Source: Citrobacter amalonaticus (GTDB lineage: Bacteria > Pseudomonadota > Gammaproteobacteria > Enterobacterales > Enterobacteriaceae). Taken from it: a stretch of DNA of 64,000 nucleotides. The notes below the pieces were generated by a model. That model was not told where the DNA came from, ran no database searches, and saw nothing but the letters and a program-made list of their open reading frames with translations. The DNA lies in the NCBI RefSeq assembly GCF_018323885.1, contig NZ_AP024585.1, positions 4,653,873-4,717,872 of the forward strand, read 5' to 3'. This document shows, piece after piece, positions 44,131-51,964 of the stretch; the first letter of the stretch is position 1; every line of letters begins with the position of its first letter. The position numbers and the translations under genes were made by a program.

Positions 44131-44796
44131 TTACCGGGTAATATTCCAGCCGCGTGCTTTCCACAACGCCGGCAACTGTGCCAAATCGGTAAAAGTCGTC
44201 ACTTTGGGATGTTCGATAGGCTTGTTGTGCGGATCGGCACAGAAGTAGAACACTTCCATTCCCGCATCAATCCCTGACTGCGCGCCAGCGGAAGAGTCAT
44301 CGACCAGAATGCAGTTCTGTGCGTTGACGTTCATCGCTTTTGCTGCGTGGAACATCAGCGCCGGATCGGGCTTCCAGCGTTGAATATCGTAGCCGCTGTA
44401 CAGTTTGTCTGGGAAATGATGCAGCATGCCCAGTTTACCCAGCGAGTGTTGCATTTTGCTGACCGGACCGTTAGAGACCACGCACATCGGCACCGTCATG
44501 CTGTCCAGCAAGGTATTCGCACCAGGGATCACTTCCAGTTCCGAGTCGAACAGGCGTGCGACCTCGGCGCGGTAGACGGGTTCTAAGTCGGCTTTGGCCA
44601 ACGTCACCCCATGCTCCTCGTTAATGATATCAATGATTTCGTAGAGTTTTACGCCCTTAAAGCGTTTAAAAGTTTCTTCGAGATCGAGGGTGATACCGAA
44701 TTCCTGGAACATTGCGACGTACGCGCGGGAACAGATCACTTCACTGTCGACCAGCGTACCGTCACAGTCAAAAAATACCGCTTCAATTCCGGACAT
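44131..44796 (-). CDS. yieH: 6-phosphogluconate phosphatase YieH (HAD family)
   Basis: A 221-residue HAD phosphatase: nucleophile motif DCDGTLVDSE (9-18), motif II VVSNGP near 108, motif III Lys in RWKPDP near 142 and acidic motif IV VDDSSAG near 167. E. coli YieH prefers 6-phosphogluconate and some other phosphosugars in vitro. In E. coli the cbr/bgl genes separate it from phoU; here only a BIME does. Confidence 0.93.
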   Translation of the reverse strand: MSGIEAVFFDCDGTLVDSEVICSRAYVAMFQEFGITLDLEETFKRFKGVKLYEIIDIINEEHGVTLAKADLEPVYRAEVARLFDSELEVIPGANTLLDSMTVPMCVVSNGPVSKMQHSLGKLGMLHHFPDKLYSGYDIQRWKPDPALMFHAAKAMNVNAQNCILVDDSSAGAQSGIDAGMEVFYFCADPHNKPIEHPKVTTFTDLAQLPALWKARGWNITR

Positions 44797-44845
44797 GCCT
44801 TTCCCTTTTCACTAGTTTAACGTTTACGTACTGCCTGATTGTGCA

Positions 44846-44861
44846 ACGCAATCGTTGCCGT
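44846..44861. promoter_or_regulatory. candidate PurR operator before adeP
   Basis: ACGCAATCGTTGCCGT fits the PurR consensus (ACGCAANCGTTNNCGT). It lies about 100 bp upstream of adeP, which is a PurR target in E. coli. Confidence 0.75.
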
Positions 44862-44962
44862 ATAAGCAAATTCAATGAAAAAAACCTCACACAATCACCC
44901 CCTATTGTCGCATTTTGGTATAGGATAGCGACGAATTTTCCCTCCTTGTTTGGAAATTGATA

Positions 44963-46300
44963 ATGAGTCAACAACACACAACCCAGACGTCTGGTCAGGG
45001 GATGCTGGAACGCGTGTTCAAACTGCGCGAACATGGCACAACGGCACGAACCGAAGTGATCGCCGGTTTTACCACCTTCCTGACGATGGTTTACATCGTT
45101 TTTGTTAACCCGCAAATTCTGGGCGTTGCTGGCATGGACACCAGCGCCGTCTTCGTGACCACCTGTCTGATTGCCGCGTTCGGCAGCATTCTGATGGGGC
45201 TGTTCGCTAACCTGCCGGTGGCACTGGCGCCCGCGATGGGGCTGAATGCGTTCTTTGCCTTCGTTGTGGTTGGCGCGATGGGCCTGTCGTGGCAGGTCGG
45301 TATGGGGGCTATTTTCTGGGGTGCCGTCGGTCTGCTGCTGCTGACTATTTTCCGCGTGCGTTACTGGATGATTGCCAATATCCCGGTCAGTCTGCGCGTG
45401 GGGATCACCAGCGGTATCGGTCTATTCATCGGCATGATGGGGCTTAAAAACGCGGGTGTCATCGTTGCGAATCCGGAAACGCTGGTCAGCATTGGTAATC
45501 TGACCTCCCATAGCGTCCTGCTGGGCGTGCTCGGTTTCTTTATCATCGCTATCCTGGCGTCACGTAATATTCACGCCGCCGTGCTGGTATCCATCATCGT
45601 CACTACGCTGTTGGGCTGGATGCTGGGTGATGTGCACTATAACGGCATTGTCTCTGCGCCGCCGAGCGTCTCGTCGGTGATTGGGCATGTCGATCTGGCG
45701 GGGTCGTTTAACATTGGTCTGGCTGGGGTGATTTTCTCCTTCATGCTGGTTAACCTGTTTGACTCCTCCGGCACATTGATCGGCGTAACTGATAAAGCCG
45801 GTCTGGCGGATGAAAAAGGGAAATTTCCGCGCATGAAGCAGGCGCTGTTTGTCGATAGCGTCTCCTCTGTGACCGGGGCATTTATCGGTACGTCTTCCGT
45901 CACTGCTTATATCGAGTCCTCTTCCGGCGTTTCTGTTGGGGGGCGTACTGGCCTGACCGCGGTGGTGGTTGGTCTGCTGTTCCTGCTGGTGATCTTCCTG
46001 TCACCGCTGGCGGGGATGGTGCCGGGCTATGCGGCTGCAGGCGCGCTGATTTACGTCGGTGTGTTAATGACGTCCAGTCTGGCGCGCGTGAAGTGGGACG
46101 ATCTCACTGAATCTGTACCGGCGTTTATCACTGCCGTGATGATGCCGTTCAGCTTCTCCATTACCGAAGGGATCGCGCTGGGCTTTATCTCTTACTGTGT
46201 GATGAAAATCGGTACCGGTCGTCTGCGTGAGCTGAGCCCGTGCGTGGTCGTTGTGGCGCTGCTGTTTGTGCTGAAGATTGTGTTTATCGACGCGCACTAA
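44963..46300 (+). CDS. adeP: adenine permease AdeP
   Basis: A 445-residue AzgA-subfamily NCS2 purine transporter, close to E. coli AdeP (YieG). About 12-14 membrane segments; family signatures TVIAGFTTFLTMVYI-like opening and the FSFMLVNLFDSSGTLIGVTDKAGL segment near 260 are present. Imports adenine with protons. ATG at 44963 as in E. coli (TTG two codons earlier possible). Confidence 0.95.
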   Translation: MSQQHTTQTSGQGMLERVFKLREHGTTARTEVIAGFTTFLTMVYIVFVNPQILGVAGMDTSAVFVTTCLIAAFGSILMGLFANLPVALAPAMGLNAFFAFVVVGAMGLSWQVGMGAIFWGAVGLLLLTIFRVRYWMIANIPVSLRVGITSGIGLFIGMMGLKNAGVIVANPETLVSIGNLTSHSVLLGVLGFFIIAILASRNIHAAVLVSIIVTTLLGWMLGDVHYNGIVSAPPSVSSVIGHVDLAGSFNIGLAGVIFSFMLVNLFDSSGTLIGVTDKAGLADEKGKFPRMKQALFVDSVSSVTGAFIGTSSVTAYIESSSGVSVGGRTGLTAVVVGLLFLLVIFLSPLAGMVPGYAAAGALIYVGVLMTSSLARVKWDDLTESVPAFITAVMMPFSFSITEGIALGFISYCVMKIGTGRLRELSPCVVVVALLFVLKIVFIDAH

Positions 46301-46308
46301 TGTAGAAC

Positions 46309-46340
46309 ATGCTTCAGCTTTGTTATCAAGGCTGAAGCAT
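46309..46340 (+). terminator. hairpin downstream of adeP
   Basis: Perfect 10-bp stem ATGCTTCAGC / GCTGAAGCAT with a 12-nt loop, 8 bp after the adeP stop, followed by only a short T stretch. Confidence 0.6.
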
Positions 46341-46605
46341 TTCCTGTCTGATAGTCTTTTATTCCTGTCCCAAAATATCAAGCTTGAAAATTATCTCTCT
46401 GCGAATAAATAACCTCTGTAATTTATGACCATGTTTTAGCGAGTTGTGGTTTCTTCTGGTGAATTATCTGTTAACAGATTGAAATGTTTTTACTTTGGTT
46501 TTTTTGAAATATCAAAAATAGCCATAGTAAATGCAGGGGGTATTTCAACTTTCGCACAGGCATTTTTCGTTACTGTTTCTTATCTCTATTAAAAGGAGTT
46601 TCGAA
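46341..46605 (+). promoter_or_regulatory. upstream region of the lyase-reductase operon with 14-bp palindrome
   Basis: A+T-rich leader with no gene. The palindrome ATCTGTTAACAGAT (46466-46479) is perfect and a good candidate operator. A second inverted repeat, TTTTTGA-AATA-TCAAAAA, lies at about 46501-46518. I found no -24/-12 GG-N10-GC promoter. A strong AAAAGGAG ribosome-binding site (46590-46598) precedes the ATG at 46606. Confidence 0.45.
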
Positions 46606-48312
46606 ATGAAGAAAACTGTCATTGCGACGTTCTGTATCTCTCTGTTTTTTCCGCTATTCGCAAGCGCTACCACCAGCGTGACGCTGGATGGTCATTCATT
46701 AACACTGGATGATGCCTGGGCCATTGCTCAGGGGGAAAAACAGGTTGAGATCGCTGCCACTGCGATGGATCGCGTCGATAAAGCCAATAAACTTTTAATG
46801 ATTGCTGCCGGAAAAGGCGTTCCCGTTTACGGACTGACGGTAGGTGTGGGACTCAATAAAGATAAATCTTTGTTTGATGCGCATGGAAAACTGACTCCGG
46901 AGGTTATTCAGGCCTCTCGTGAGTTTAATATCAATGCGCTGCATGCGCATGCGGCGGGCGTTGGTCCAGACATGCCGGATGAACTGGTGCGTCTGGCTAT
47001 GGTGATTCGCCTGAATACGATGTTAACGGGAAATACTGGTGCCCAACCGCAGGTTGCCAAAATGTATCAGCAGTTTCTCAATAAGCACATTACCCCCGTC
47101 GTGCCCTCACAGGGCTCTGTGGGTGAAGCTGATATCACGCTTGCCTCTCATATCGGCGATGTGATGATTGGTGAATGGCGCGTTCGCGTAAAAGGCGTCG
47201 AGATGGATTCGGCAAAAGCGCTGAAACAGGCGGGTATTGATAAGCTGGAACCGCTCGGCAAAGATGCGCTGTCGATTCTTTCTTCCAATGCAGTATCAAC
47301 AGCTTATTCTGCGCAGGCTCTTCTGGAGTCCAGACAGATTATTAACGTCACCCCGGCGGTGTTCGGTTTATCGCTGGAAGCGCTAAATGGCAACGTTGCG
47401 CCATTCCTGCACCAGAGTTTAAGCGTTAGACCTTTCCCTGGCATTCAGGATACTGCCGGAACGATTCGAACTGTGCTCACGGGTTCTTATCTCTGGCAAC
47501 ATCAGGATGGACGTCCTTTGCAGGACCCGCTCTCTTTCCGTACGACGGTATTTGTGCTTAATGAAGCGCGTCGCGAATGGAATGAAGCTTGGCAAATGCT
47601 GGAAATCCAGATGAACAGCTCGGACGACAACCCCGCGGTAATCGTAAATGCCGATCGTTCGTTGGCGGAAAATAGCCAGGTTGAGCAGTATTTCGTGAGC
47701 GCAAAAGGGGCCAATGGCGAAACCCTCAGCGGCGCGATTTTCCCGACCTCTAATTTTGAACCGCTACCTCTGGCGCTGGCGATTCAGAATCTGTCTTTGG
47801 CGATGGGACATCTGGCGCATAACAGCGTTCAGCGCACTTTGCATTTATCTGACGATCATTTCACCGGACTGAGTCGTTTCCTCGCTTCCGACACCAATCA
47901 GCAGGGACATGCCTTCGGCGCTATTCAGAAGCCACAGGTTGCGTTACTGGCGGATATTCGCGACTTGGTTAACCCAGTATCACTGGATGGGCAACCGATG
48001 GCGGGAACGATTGAGGATACCTACACCAACAATCTCCAGGCGTCCAAGCGATTGAGTCAAATCGTGGATGATATGCGCAGCATTTATGGTCTGGAACTGT
48101 TGCACGCCAGTCAGGCTGTCGATCTACGGAAACAGAAAAATCCTGACCTGAAGTTGGGTGAGATGACTGGAAAACTCTTTGCCGCCTATCGTGAAAAAGT
48201 ACCGTTTGTTGTGCAGGATAGGATTTTTACTGACAACATTGCTGATTCATCCGCGTTAGTCGCATCGTTTCCTTCCGGTTCCCTGGTCAGTACGCAAGCA
48301 GGGAGCAAATGA
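46606..48312 (+). CDS. exported MIO-less histidine/aromatic ammonia-lyase-family enzyme (ergothionase-like candidate)
   Basis: A 568-residue protein. Residues 1-21 form a Sec signal peptide ending ASA, unusual for this normally cytoplasmic family. The rest is the aromatic ammonia-lyase fold: VYGLTVGVG (Tyr75), AHAAGVGPDMPDELVR, QDPLSFR (306-312), NSSDDNP (337-343), NFEPLPLALA and IEDTY (Glu470). The MIO-forming Ala-Ser-Gly is missing: after GSVG the chain reads EADITLASH (174-182). The MIO-contacting Asn and the Tyr of QDPYS are also replaced (by Ser226 and Leu309). It is therefore probably not a standard histidine, phenylalanine or tyrosine ammonia-lyase. Known MIO-free members eliminate trimethylamine from ergothioneine; Lys442 (QKPQ) could stand in for a catalytic tyrosine. 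First gene of a four-gene operon. Function is inferred; fold is firm. Confidence 0.85.
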   Translation: MKKTVIATFCISLFFPLFASATTSVTLDGHSLTLDDAWAIAQGEKQVEIAATAMDRVDKANKLLMIAAGKGVPVYGLTVGVGLNKDKSLFDAHGKLTPEVIQASREFNINALHAHAAGVGPDMPDELVRLAMVIRLNTMLTGNTGAQPQVAKMYQQFLNKHITPVVPSQGSVGEADITLASHIGDVMIGEWRVRVKGVEMDSAKALKQAGIDKLEPLGKDALSILSSNAVSTAYSAQALLESRQIINVTPAVFGLSLEALNGNVAPFLHQSLSVRPFPGIQDTAGTIRTVLTGSYLWQHQDGRPLQDPLSFRTTVFVLNEARREWNEAWQMLEIQMNSSDDNPAVIVNADRSLAENSQVEQYFVSAKGANGETLSGAIFPTSNFEPLPLALAIQNLSLAMGHLAHNSVQRTLHLSDDHFTGLSRFLASDTNQQGHAFGAIQKPQVALLADIRDLVNPVSLDGQPMAGTIEDTYTNNLQASKRLSQIVDDMRSIYGLELLHASQAVDLRKQKNPDLKLGEMTGKLFAAYREKVPFVVQDRIFTDNIADSSALVASFPSGSLVSTQAGSK

Positions 48313-49889
48313 CGACAATGAAAAAAACCGTTAATGCGTCGCGGCGAGCCTTTTTGACGAAAAGTACCCTCCTGGCGACCGGCGGCGCACTTACGGCGCT
48401 GACTGGAAAGGTGATGGCGCAGGATAACTGCGCCCCGGCTTCGTCGGTTCGTTACCATAAAGTCTATGATGTGATCGTTGTCGGAAGCGGCTTTGCCGGA
48501 CTAGCTGCTGCACTTGAAGCCGCTCAGGCTGGCCGCAGCGTGCTGGTGATTGAAAAGATGCCTGTTTTTGGTGGCAACTCAGCGATTAACGGCGGTGCGG
48601 TTGCCGTAGCCGGATCGACTGTGCAGAAAAAAGAAGGGATCGTCGATTCACCAGAGTTGATGTTTAAGGACATGTTGAAAGCTGGACGTGGGCTAAATGA
48701 TAAAGATCAGTTGAAGATTCTCGTTAACAACACGACCGCTGCATATGAGTTTACCCTACAACACGGCGTAAAATATAAACCGTTCGTACAGCATTTTGGC
48801 GGTCACTCTGTCCCTCGTACGTTGCAAACGGTAGAGAGTTCTGGGGCGGGGATCACTCGGCCGCTAAAAGAGTCCGCCATGAAAATGGGCGTTGTTTTTC
48901 GCGCCCAATGCAAGCTGGAATCTTTCCTGCAAAATTCGCAAGGACGTGTTATCGGTCTGACGGTACGTGACGGCTATCGTTTCCCGGATGAACAGAGCGG
49001 CAAGATAAGGCATTACGGCGCGCGTTACGGCGTGGTGATGTGTTCTGGCGGTTTTTCCAATGATCTGCGTTTTCGTAAAATGCAAAACCCCATGCTGGAT
49101 GAGCGTGTCGACTCCACCAACCACCCTGGCGCTACATCGGAATGTCTGGTGCAAATGCTACGTATTGGCGCAACGCCAGTGCAGCTTGATCTTATCCAGC
49201 TAGGCCCCTGGTCTTCGCCAGACGAACGCGGATTTGGCTACGTTTCGCAGTTCAATACCATCTCAGGTTTTCCTAACGGAATTATGGTTAACCCGCGTTC
49301 TGGTCATCGTTTCACAAATGAGCTTGCCGATCGCAAAGAGCGTGAAGAGGGGATTCTGGCGCAGGTGGATGAGAAAGGGGATCCACTTTATCCCATCTGC
49401 TTCACCACGCTTGAAGGCGCTAAACTGGCTCAAAGCCTGAAACATGCCTTGCATTATGGTGTCGCCTGGCAGTTTGACTCACTGGATCAGTTGGCGGCGC
49501 ATTTCGGCATACCTTTCGACACACTGCAAGAAGAAGTGGAGACCTACAATGCGGCCGTTGCGCGCAAAGGCGGCGATCGCATGAAAAAAGATGTGAGTCG
49601 TGCGGTTCCGTTAGACAAAGGGCCATTTGTTGCTGTACGCGTGTGGCCTAAAGTGCACTACGTCATGGGGGGGGTGCAGATCAGTATGCGCACAGAGGTA
49701 CTCAATGCGGCTGATAGCAAACCTATCCCCGGCCTGTACGCTGCCGGAGAAGCGACAGCAGGTTCACATGGTGGAAGTCGTCTGGGGAGTTGCGCCGTTG
49801 CGGATTGCCTGGTTTTTGGCCGGATTGCGGGGCTTAGCGTTGCCTCAGCGACTGCTGCGGATGAAGCCTTTGACGTTGAGGGAATTTAA
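48309..49889 (+). CDS. Tat-exported FAD-dependent acrylate reductase (flavocytochrome c / urocanate reductase family)
   Basis: A 526-residue protein overlapping the lyase stop by 4 nt. A twin-arginine signal (SRRAFLTKS, residues 11-19) precedes a hydrophobic stretch and AMA-like cleavage near 37, as expected for a protein exported with FAD bound. The FAD fold has VVGSGFAG (57-64) and a C-terminal GLYAAGEATAGSHGG segment. By alignment in my head with Shewanella fumarate reductase, the proton-donor Arg (Arg342 in ADRKE), substrate His (His450 in HYVMGG) and carboxylate Arg (Arg491 in SRLGS) are kept, so it should reduce an enoate. The Glu and Arg of the fumarate reductase proton path are not (FNTISGF at 315-321). 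There is no FMN-binding or haem domain, so the electron donor is a separate protein. Start 48318 is an alternative. Confidence 0.88.
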   Translation: MTTMKKTVNASRRAFLTKSTLLATGGALTALTGKVMAQDNCAPASSVRYHKVYDVIVVGSGFAGLAAALEAAQAGRSVLVIEKMPVFGGNSAINGGAVAVAGSTVQKKEGIVDSPELMFKDMLKAGRGLNDKDQLKILVNNTTAAYEFTLQHGVKYKPFVQHFGGHSVPRTLQTVESSGAGITRPLKESAMKMGVVFRAQCKLESFLQNSQGRVIGLTVRDGYRFPDEQSGKIRHYGARYGVVMCSGGFSNDLRFRKMQNPMLDERVDSTNHPGATSECLVQMLRIGATPVQLDLIQLGPWSSPDERGFGYVSQFNTISGFPNGIMVNPRSGHRFTNELADRKEREEGILAQVDEKGDPLYPICFTTLEGAKLAQSLKHALHYGVAWQFDSLDQLAAHFGIPFDTLQEEVETYNAAVARKGGDRMKKDVSRAVPLDKGPFVAVRVWPKVHYVMGGVQISMRTEVLNAADSKPIPGLYAAGEATAGSHGGSRLGSCAVADCLVFGRIAGLSVASATAADEAFDVEGI

Positions 49890-49890
49890 T

Positions 49891-50307
49891 ATGGCAAAAT
49901 TATGGATAGCCATGCTGTTGCTGTGTATTGGTGGTTTTTCCCAGGTCATCGCTGCGACTGACGACGAAGCTGCTTTTCATCAGCAACTGAATGCAATGAA
50001 CGTCAAGCCTTATCACCATTCATTGGAAGCCACCGGACGCAATACATCATGTCAGTTATGTCACGGTTCCAGCACGCCTGTAGCGGCACCGAATGATAAA
50101 TCTTGCCTGAGTTGCCACGGTTCGCGCGACCAGATTGCCGGACTAACGCAACCCAATCCGCATGACAATAATGCAGAGCCCAACCCGCATGATTCAATGC
50201 ATTACGGCAAAGATGTTCCTTGTACCGCTTGTCATAACGAACATAAACCCTCGGTAATTTATTGTAATAATTGCCATCTCTTTAAATATCCGGATATGAA
50301 GCCATGA
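49891..50307 (+). CDS. periplasmic tetraheme cytochrome c (flavocytochrome c3 haem-domain type)
   Basis: A 138-residue protein with a Sec signal peptide (1-21, ending VIA) and four CxxCH motifs: CQLCH 54-58, CLSCH 72-76, CTACH 111-115, CNNCH 125-129. The spacing and the final segment (VPCTACHNEH then VIYCNNCH) resemble the N-terminal tetraheme domain of Shewanella flavocytochrome c3, which feeds electrons to its fused FAD domain. Here the two are separate genes, with the flavin gene immediately upstream (1 bp gap). Likely the direct electron donor to that reductase. Upstream in-frame starts overlap the reductase and lack a signal peptide; the ATG at 49891 follows GAGGGAAT. Confidence 0.9.
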   Translation: MAKLWIAMLLLCIGGFSQVIAATDDEAAFHQQLNAMNVKPYHHSLEATGRNTSCQLCHGSSTPVAAPNDKSCLSCHGSRDQIAGLTQPNPHDNNAEPNPHDSMHYGKDVPCTACHNEHKPSVIYCNNCHLFKYPDMKP

Positions 50308-51923
50308 GAGATATCATGCGCGGATTATTAACAAGAGGACTATTCTTTCTGCTGGTGGGATGGATACCCCTGTCGGGATATTGTGCGCCAGTGCCGACAG
50401 CGCAACTCAATCAACCTTGTCTGGCATGCCACGCTGATAGCGATATTCAGGGGATCTCGACGGACAAAGTACAGGTGAATTTAGTTGTCTCCGCCGATAA
50501 ATATCACGACAGCGTGCATGGTGAAGTGCCGTGTATCGCCTGCCATCAGAGCCAACCCGGAAGCGAGGGATTTTCTGTCACCCCGCATGTTCTGAAGCCT
50601 GGCGACGACCAAAACTGCGAAAGTTGTCATGGCGTGGTCATGCGCGATACGGTGCATGCCGTACAGCAGAGCGCCCACAGTGAAAAGATAGCCAAAGGAC
50701 TCTTCTCTTGTACCTCATGCCATAACGCGCACACCATGACGGCGGGAGAGCTAAACCATCCGGGTAAACAACGGGTTGCCGACGACAATTTGATGTGCAC
50801 GAATTGTCATTCGCGGGCGGGAGTCTTTATGCACCTGTCCGGTGGGAAAAGCTCAACATCTCAGGATATGGCACACTCTGCGCTGCCTTATGCTTCTGAA
50901 CATCTCAACAGTTTACGCTGCATTGACTGCCATGCCGATGCGGCGGATAGCACTTTGCATCGTATTCTGCCTGCTTCAAAAGCCATCAGCTGTGTACAGT
51001 GTCATGGCGACGGAATGCTGCTTACCGCTCGGCGGAAAACGTTTGCGCCTGATGAAAATGCCATGGCAGGTAGCTTGTTAGGGAAAGGGTTATTTGATGA
51101 TGTATCTCTTAGAGAAAAACTGACGGCGGTGGCGCCTCCTGTTCCCGCAGTTCGTCAGATAGATGGTGTGTTATTTACCGATACCTACATGATTGGTAAT
51201 AACGGCAGTGGTCAGGCCGATCGCTTCATTGCCTGGGCGCTGAGCGGCTTCGTAGTGTTGCTACTCTGTCATGGTTTGGGGCGGCTAATCATGTCGCGTC
51301 GTAAGACAGATATGCCGCTGGAGAAAAGTTATCTCTATACGCTGCCTGTTCGCTGCTGGCACTGGCTGAACGCACTCTGTTTTGCCGCGCTAATTATCAG
51401 CGGCTGTGCCTTGCATTGGGTGAGTGCGCGATTCTCGCTGTGGGTTGATGTGCACAATATTGCAGGGATATCGCTGTGTGTTATATGGCTGGGTTTTATC
51501 CTGGTTTCGATGTGTGGCAACGGGCACCATTATCAGGTGCGCTGGCAAGGTATTACAGGGCGGCTTATCCGTCAGACCCGCTACTACCTGTATGGTATTT
51601 TCCGTGGAGAACCTCACCCGGAGCATGCGTCGCCAGCGGCTAAATTCAATATTCTCCAGCAACTGGGCTATATTGGTGTGATGTTCCTGTTATTGCCGCT
51701 GCTCATTGTGACCGGATTACTGATGATGTATCCCGGTTATACGCCAGAAACTCTGTTTGCGTTACCTGGTAAGCAGGTTGTGGCTTGGCTCCATTACGCT
51801 TTGGCTGTCGTGATGGTGGCATTTATCATCGTGCATCTCTATTTAAGTAGTACAGGGGATACGCCGGGGGCACTGATTAAAGGTATGCTCGACGGTTTCC
51901 ATCGCGCCAGAAAGCAAAAATAA
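50304..51923 (+). CDS. membrane quinol dehydrogenase: heptaheme cytochrome c fused to cytochrome b domain
   Basis: A 539-residue protein overlapping the tetraheme gene by 4 nt (ATGA). A signal peptide/anchor (about 8-27) is followed by a periplasmic part with seven CxxCH motifs at 39, 77, 105, 136, 165, 206 and 230. From about 307 there are five hydrophobic spans with likely haem b ligands His353 (RCWHWLN), His384 (VHNIAG), His497 (WLHYAL) and His511 (VHLYLS), the pattern of the Ni-hydrogenase/thiosulphate-reductase cytochrome b family. It should take electrons from menaquinol and pass them to periplasmic cytochrome. Fusion of both functions makes a one-protein link from quinol pool to tetraheme cytochrome. 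An alternative start is at 50316. Confidence 0.88.
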   Translation: MRDIMRGLLTRGLFFLLVGWIPLSGYCAPVPTAQLNQPCLACHADSDIQGISTDKVQVNLVVSADKYHDSVHGEVPCIACHQSQPGSEGFSVTPHVLKPGDDQNCESCHGVVMRDTVHAVQQSAHSEKIAKGLFSCTSCHNAHTMTAGELNHPGKQRVADDNLMCTNCHSRAGVFMHLSGGKSSTSQDMAHSALPYASEHLNSLRCIDCHADAADSTLHRILPASKAISCVQCHGDGMLLTARRKTFAPDENAMAGSLLGKGLFDDVSLREKLTAVAPPVPAVRQIDGVLFTDTYMIGNNGSGQADRFIAWALSGFVVLLLCHGLGRLIMSRRKTDMPLEKSYLYTLPVRCWHWLNALCFAALIISGCALHWVSARFSLWVDVHNIAGISLCVIWLGFILVSMCGNGHHYQVRWQGITGRLIRQTRYYLYGIFRGEPHPEHASPAAKFNILQQLGYIGVMFLLLPLLIVTGLLMMYPGYTPETLFALPGKQVVAWLHYALAVVMVAFIIVHLYLSSTGDTPGALIKGMLDGFHRARKQK

Positions 51924-51930
51924 AGACTGC

Positions 51931-51957
51931 TCCCCTTTTCCTGAAGAGAGAAGGGGA
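51931..51957. terminator. hairpin between the cytochrome operon and its convergent regulator
   Basis: TCCCCTT / AAGGGGA stem with a 13-nt loop, in the 41-bp gap between convergent genes. No immediate T run, so termination strength is uncertain. Confidence 0.55.
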
Positions 51958-51964
51958 CGTCAGA

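Noticed and set aside
46504..46515. FNR site (TTGA...TCAA) before the lyase operon
   Set aside because: The spacing is 4 bp between half-sites (TTGAAATATCAA), 2 bp short of the FNR consensus TTGAT-N4-ATCAA. Anaerobic control may exist but is not shown by this sequence.
46341..46605. Sigma-54 promoter controlled by the NtrC-like regulator
   Set aside because: No GG-N10-GC -24/-12 element found on the coding strand, and the regulator lacks GAFTGA.
46531..46605. Upstream in-frame start of the lyase gene
   Set aside because: Would add 25 residues before the clear signal peptide; the AAAAGGAG site fits the ATG at 46606.
46606..48312. Plain histidine ammonia-lyase (hutH)
   Set aside because: No Ala-Ser-Gly triad, a signal peptide is present, and no hutU/hutI/hutG genes are near.
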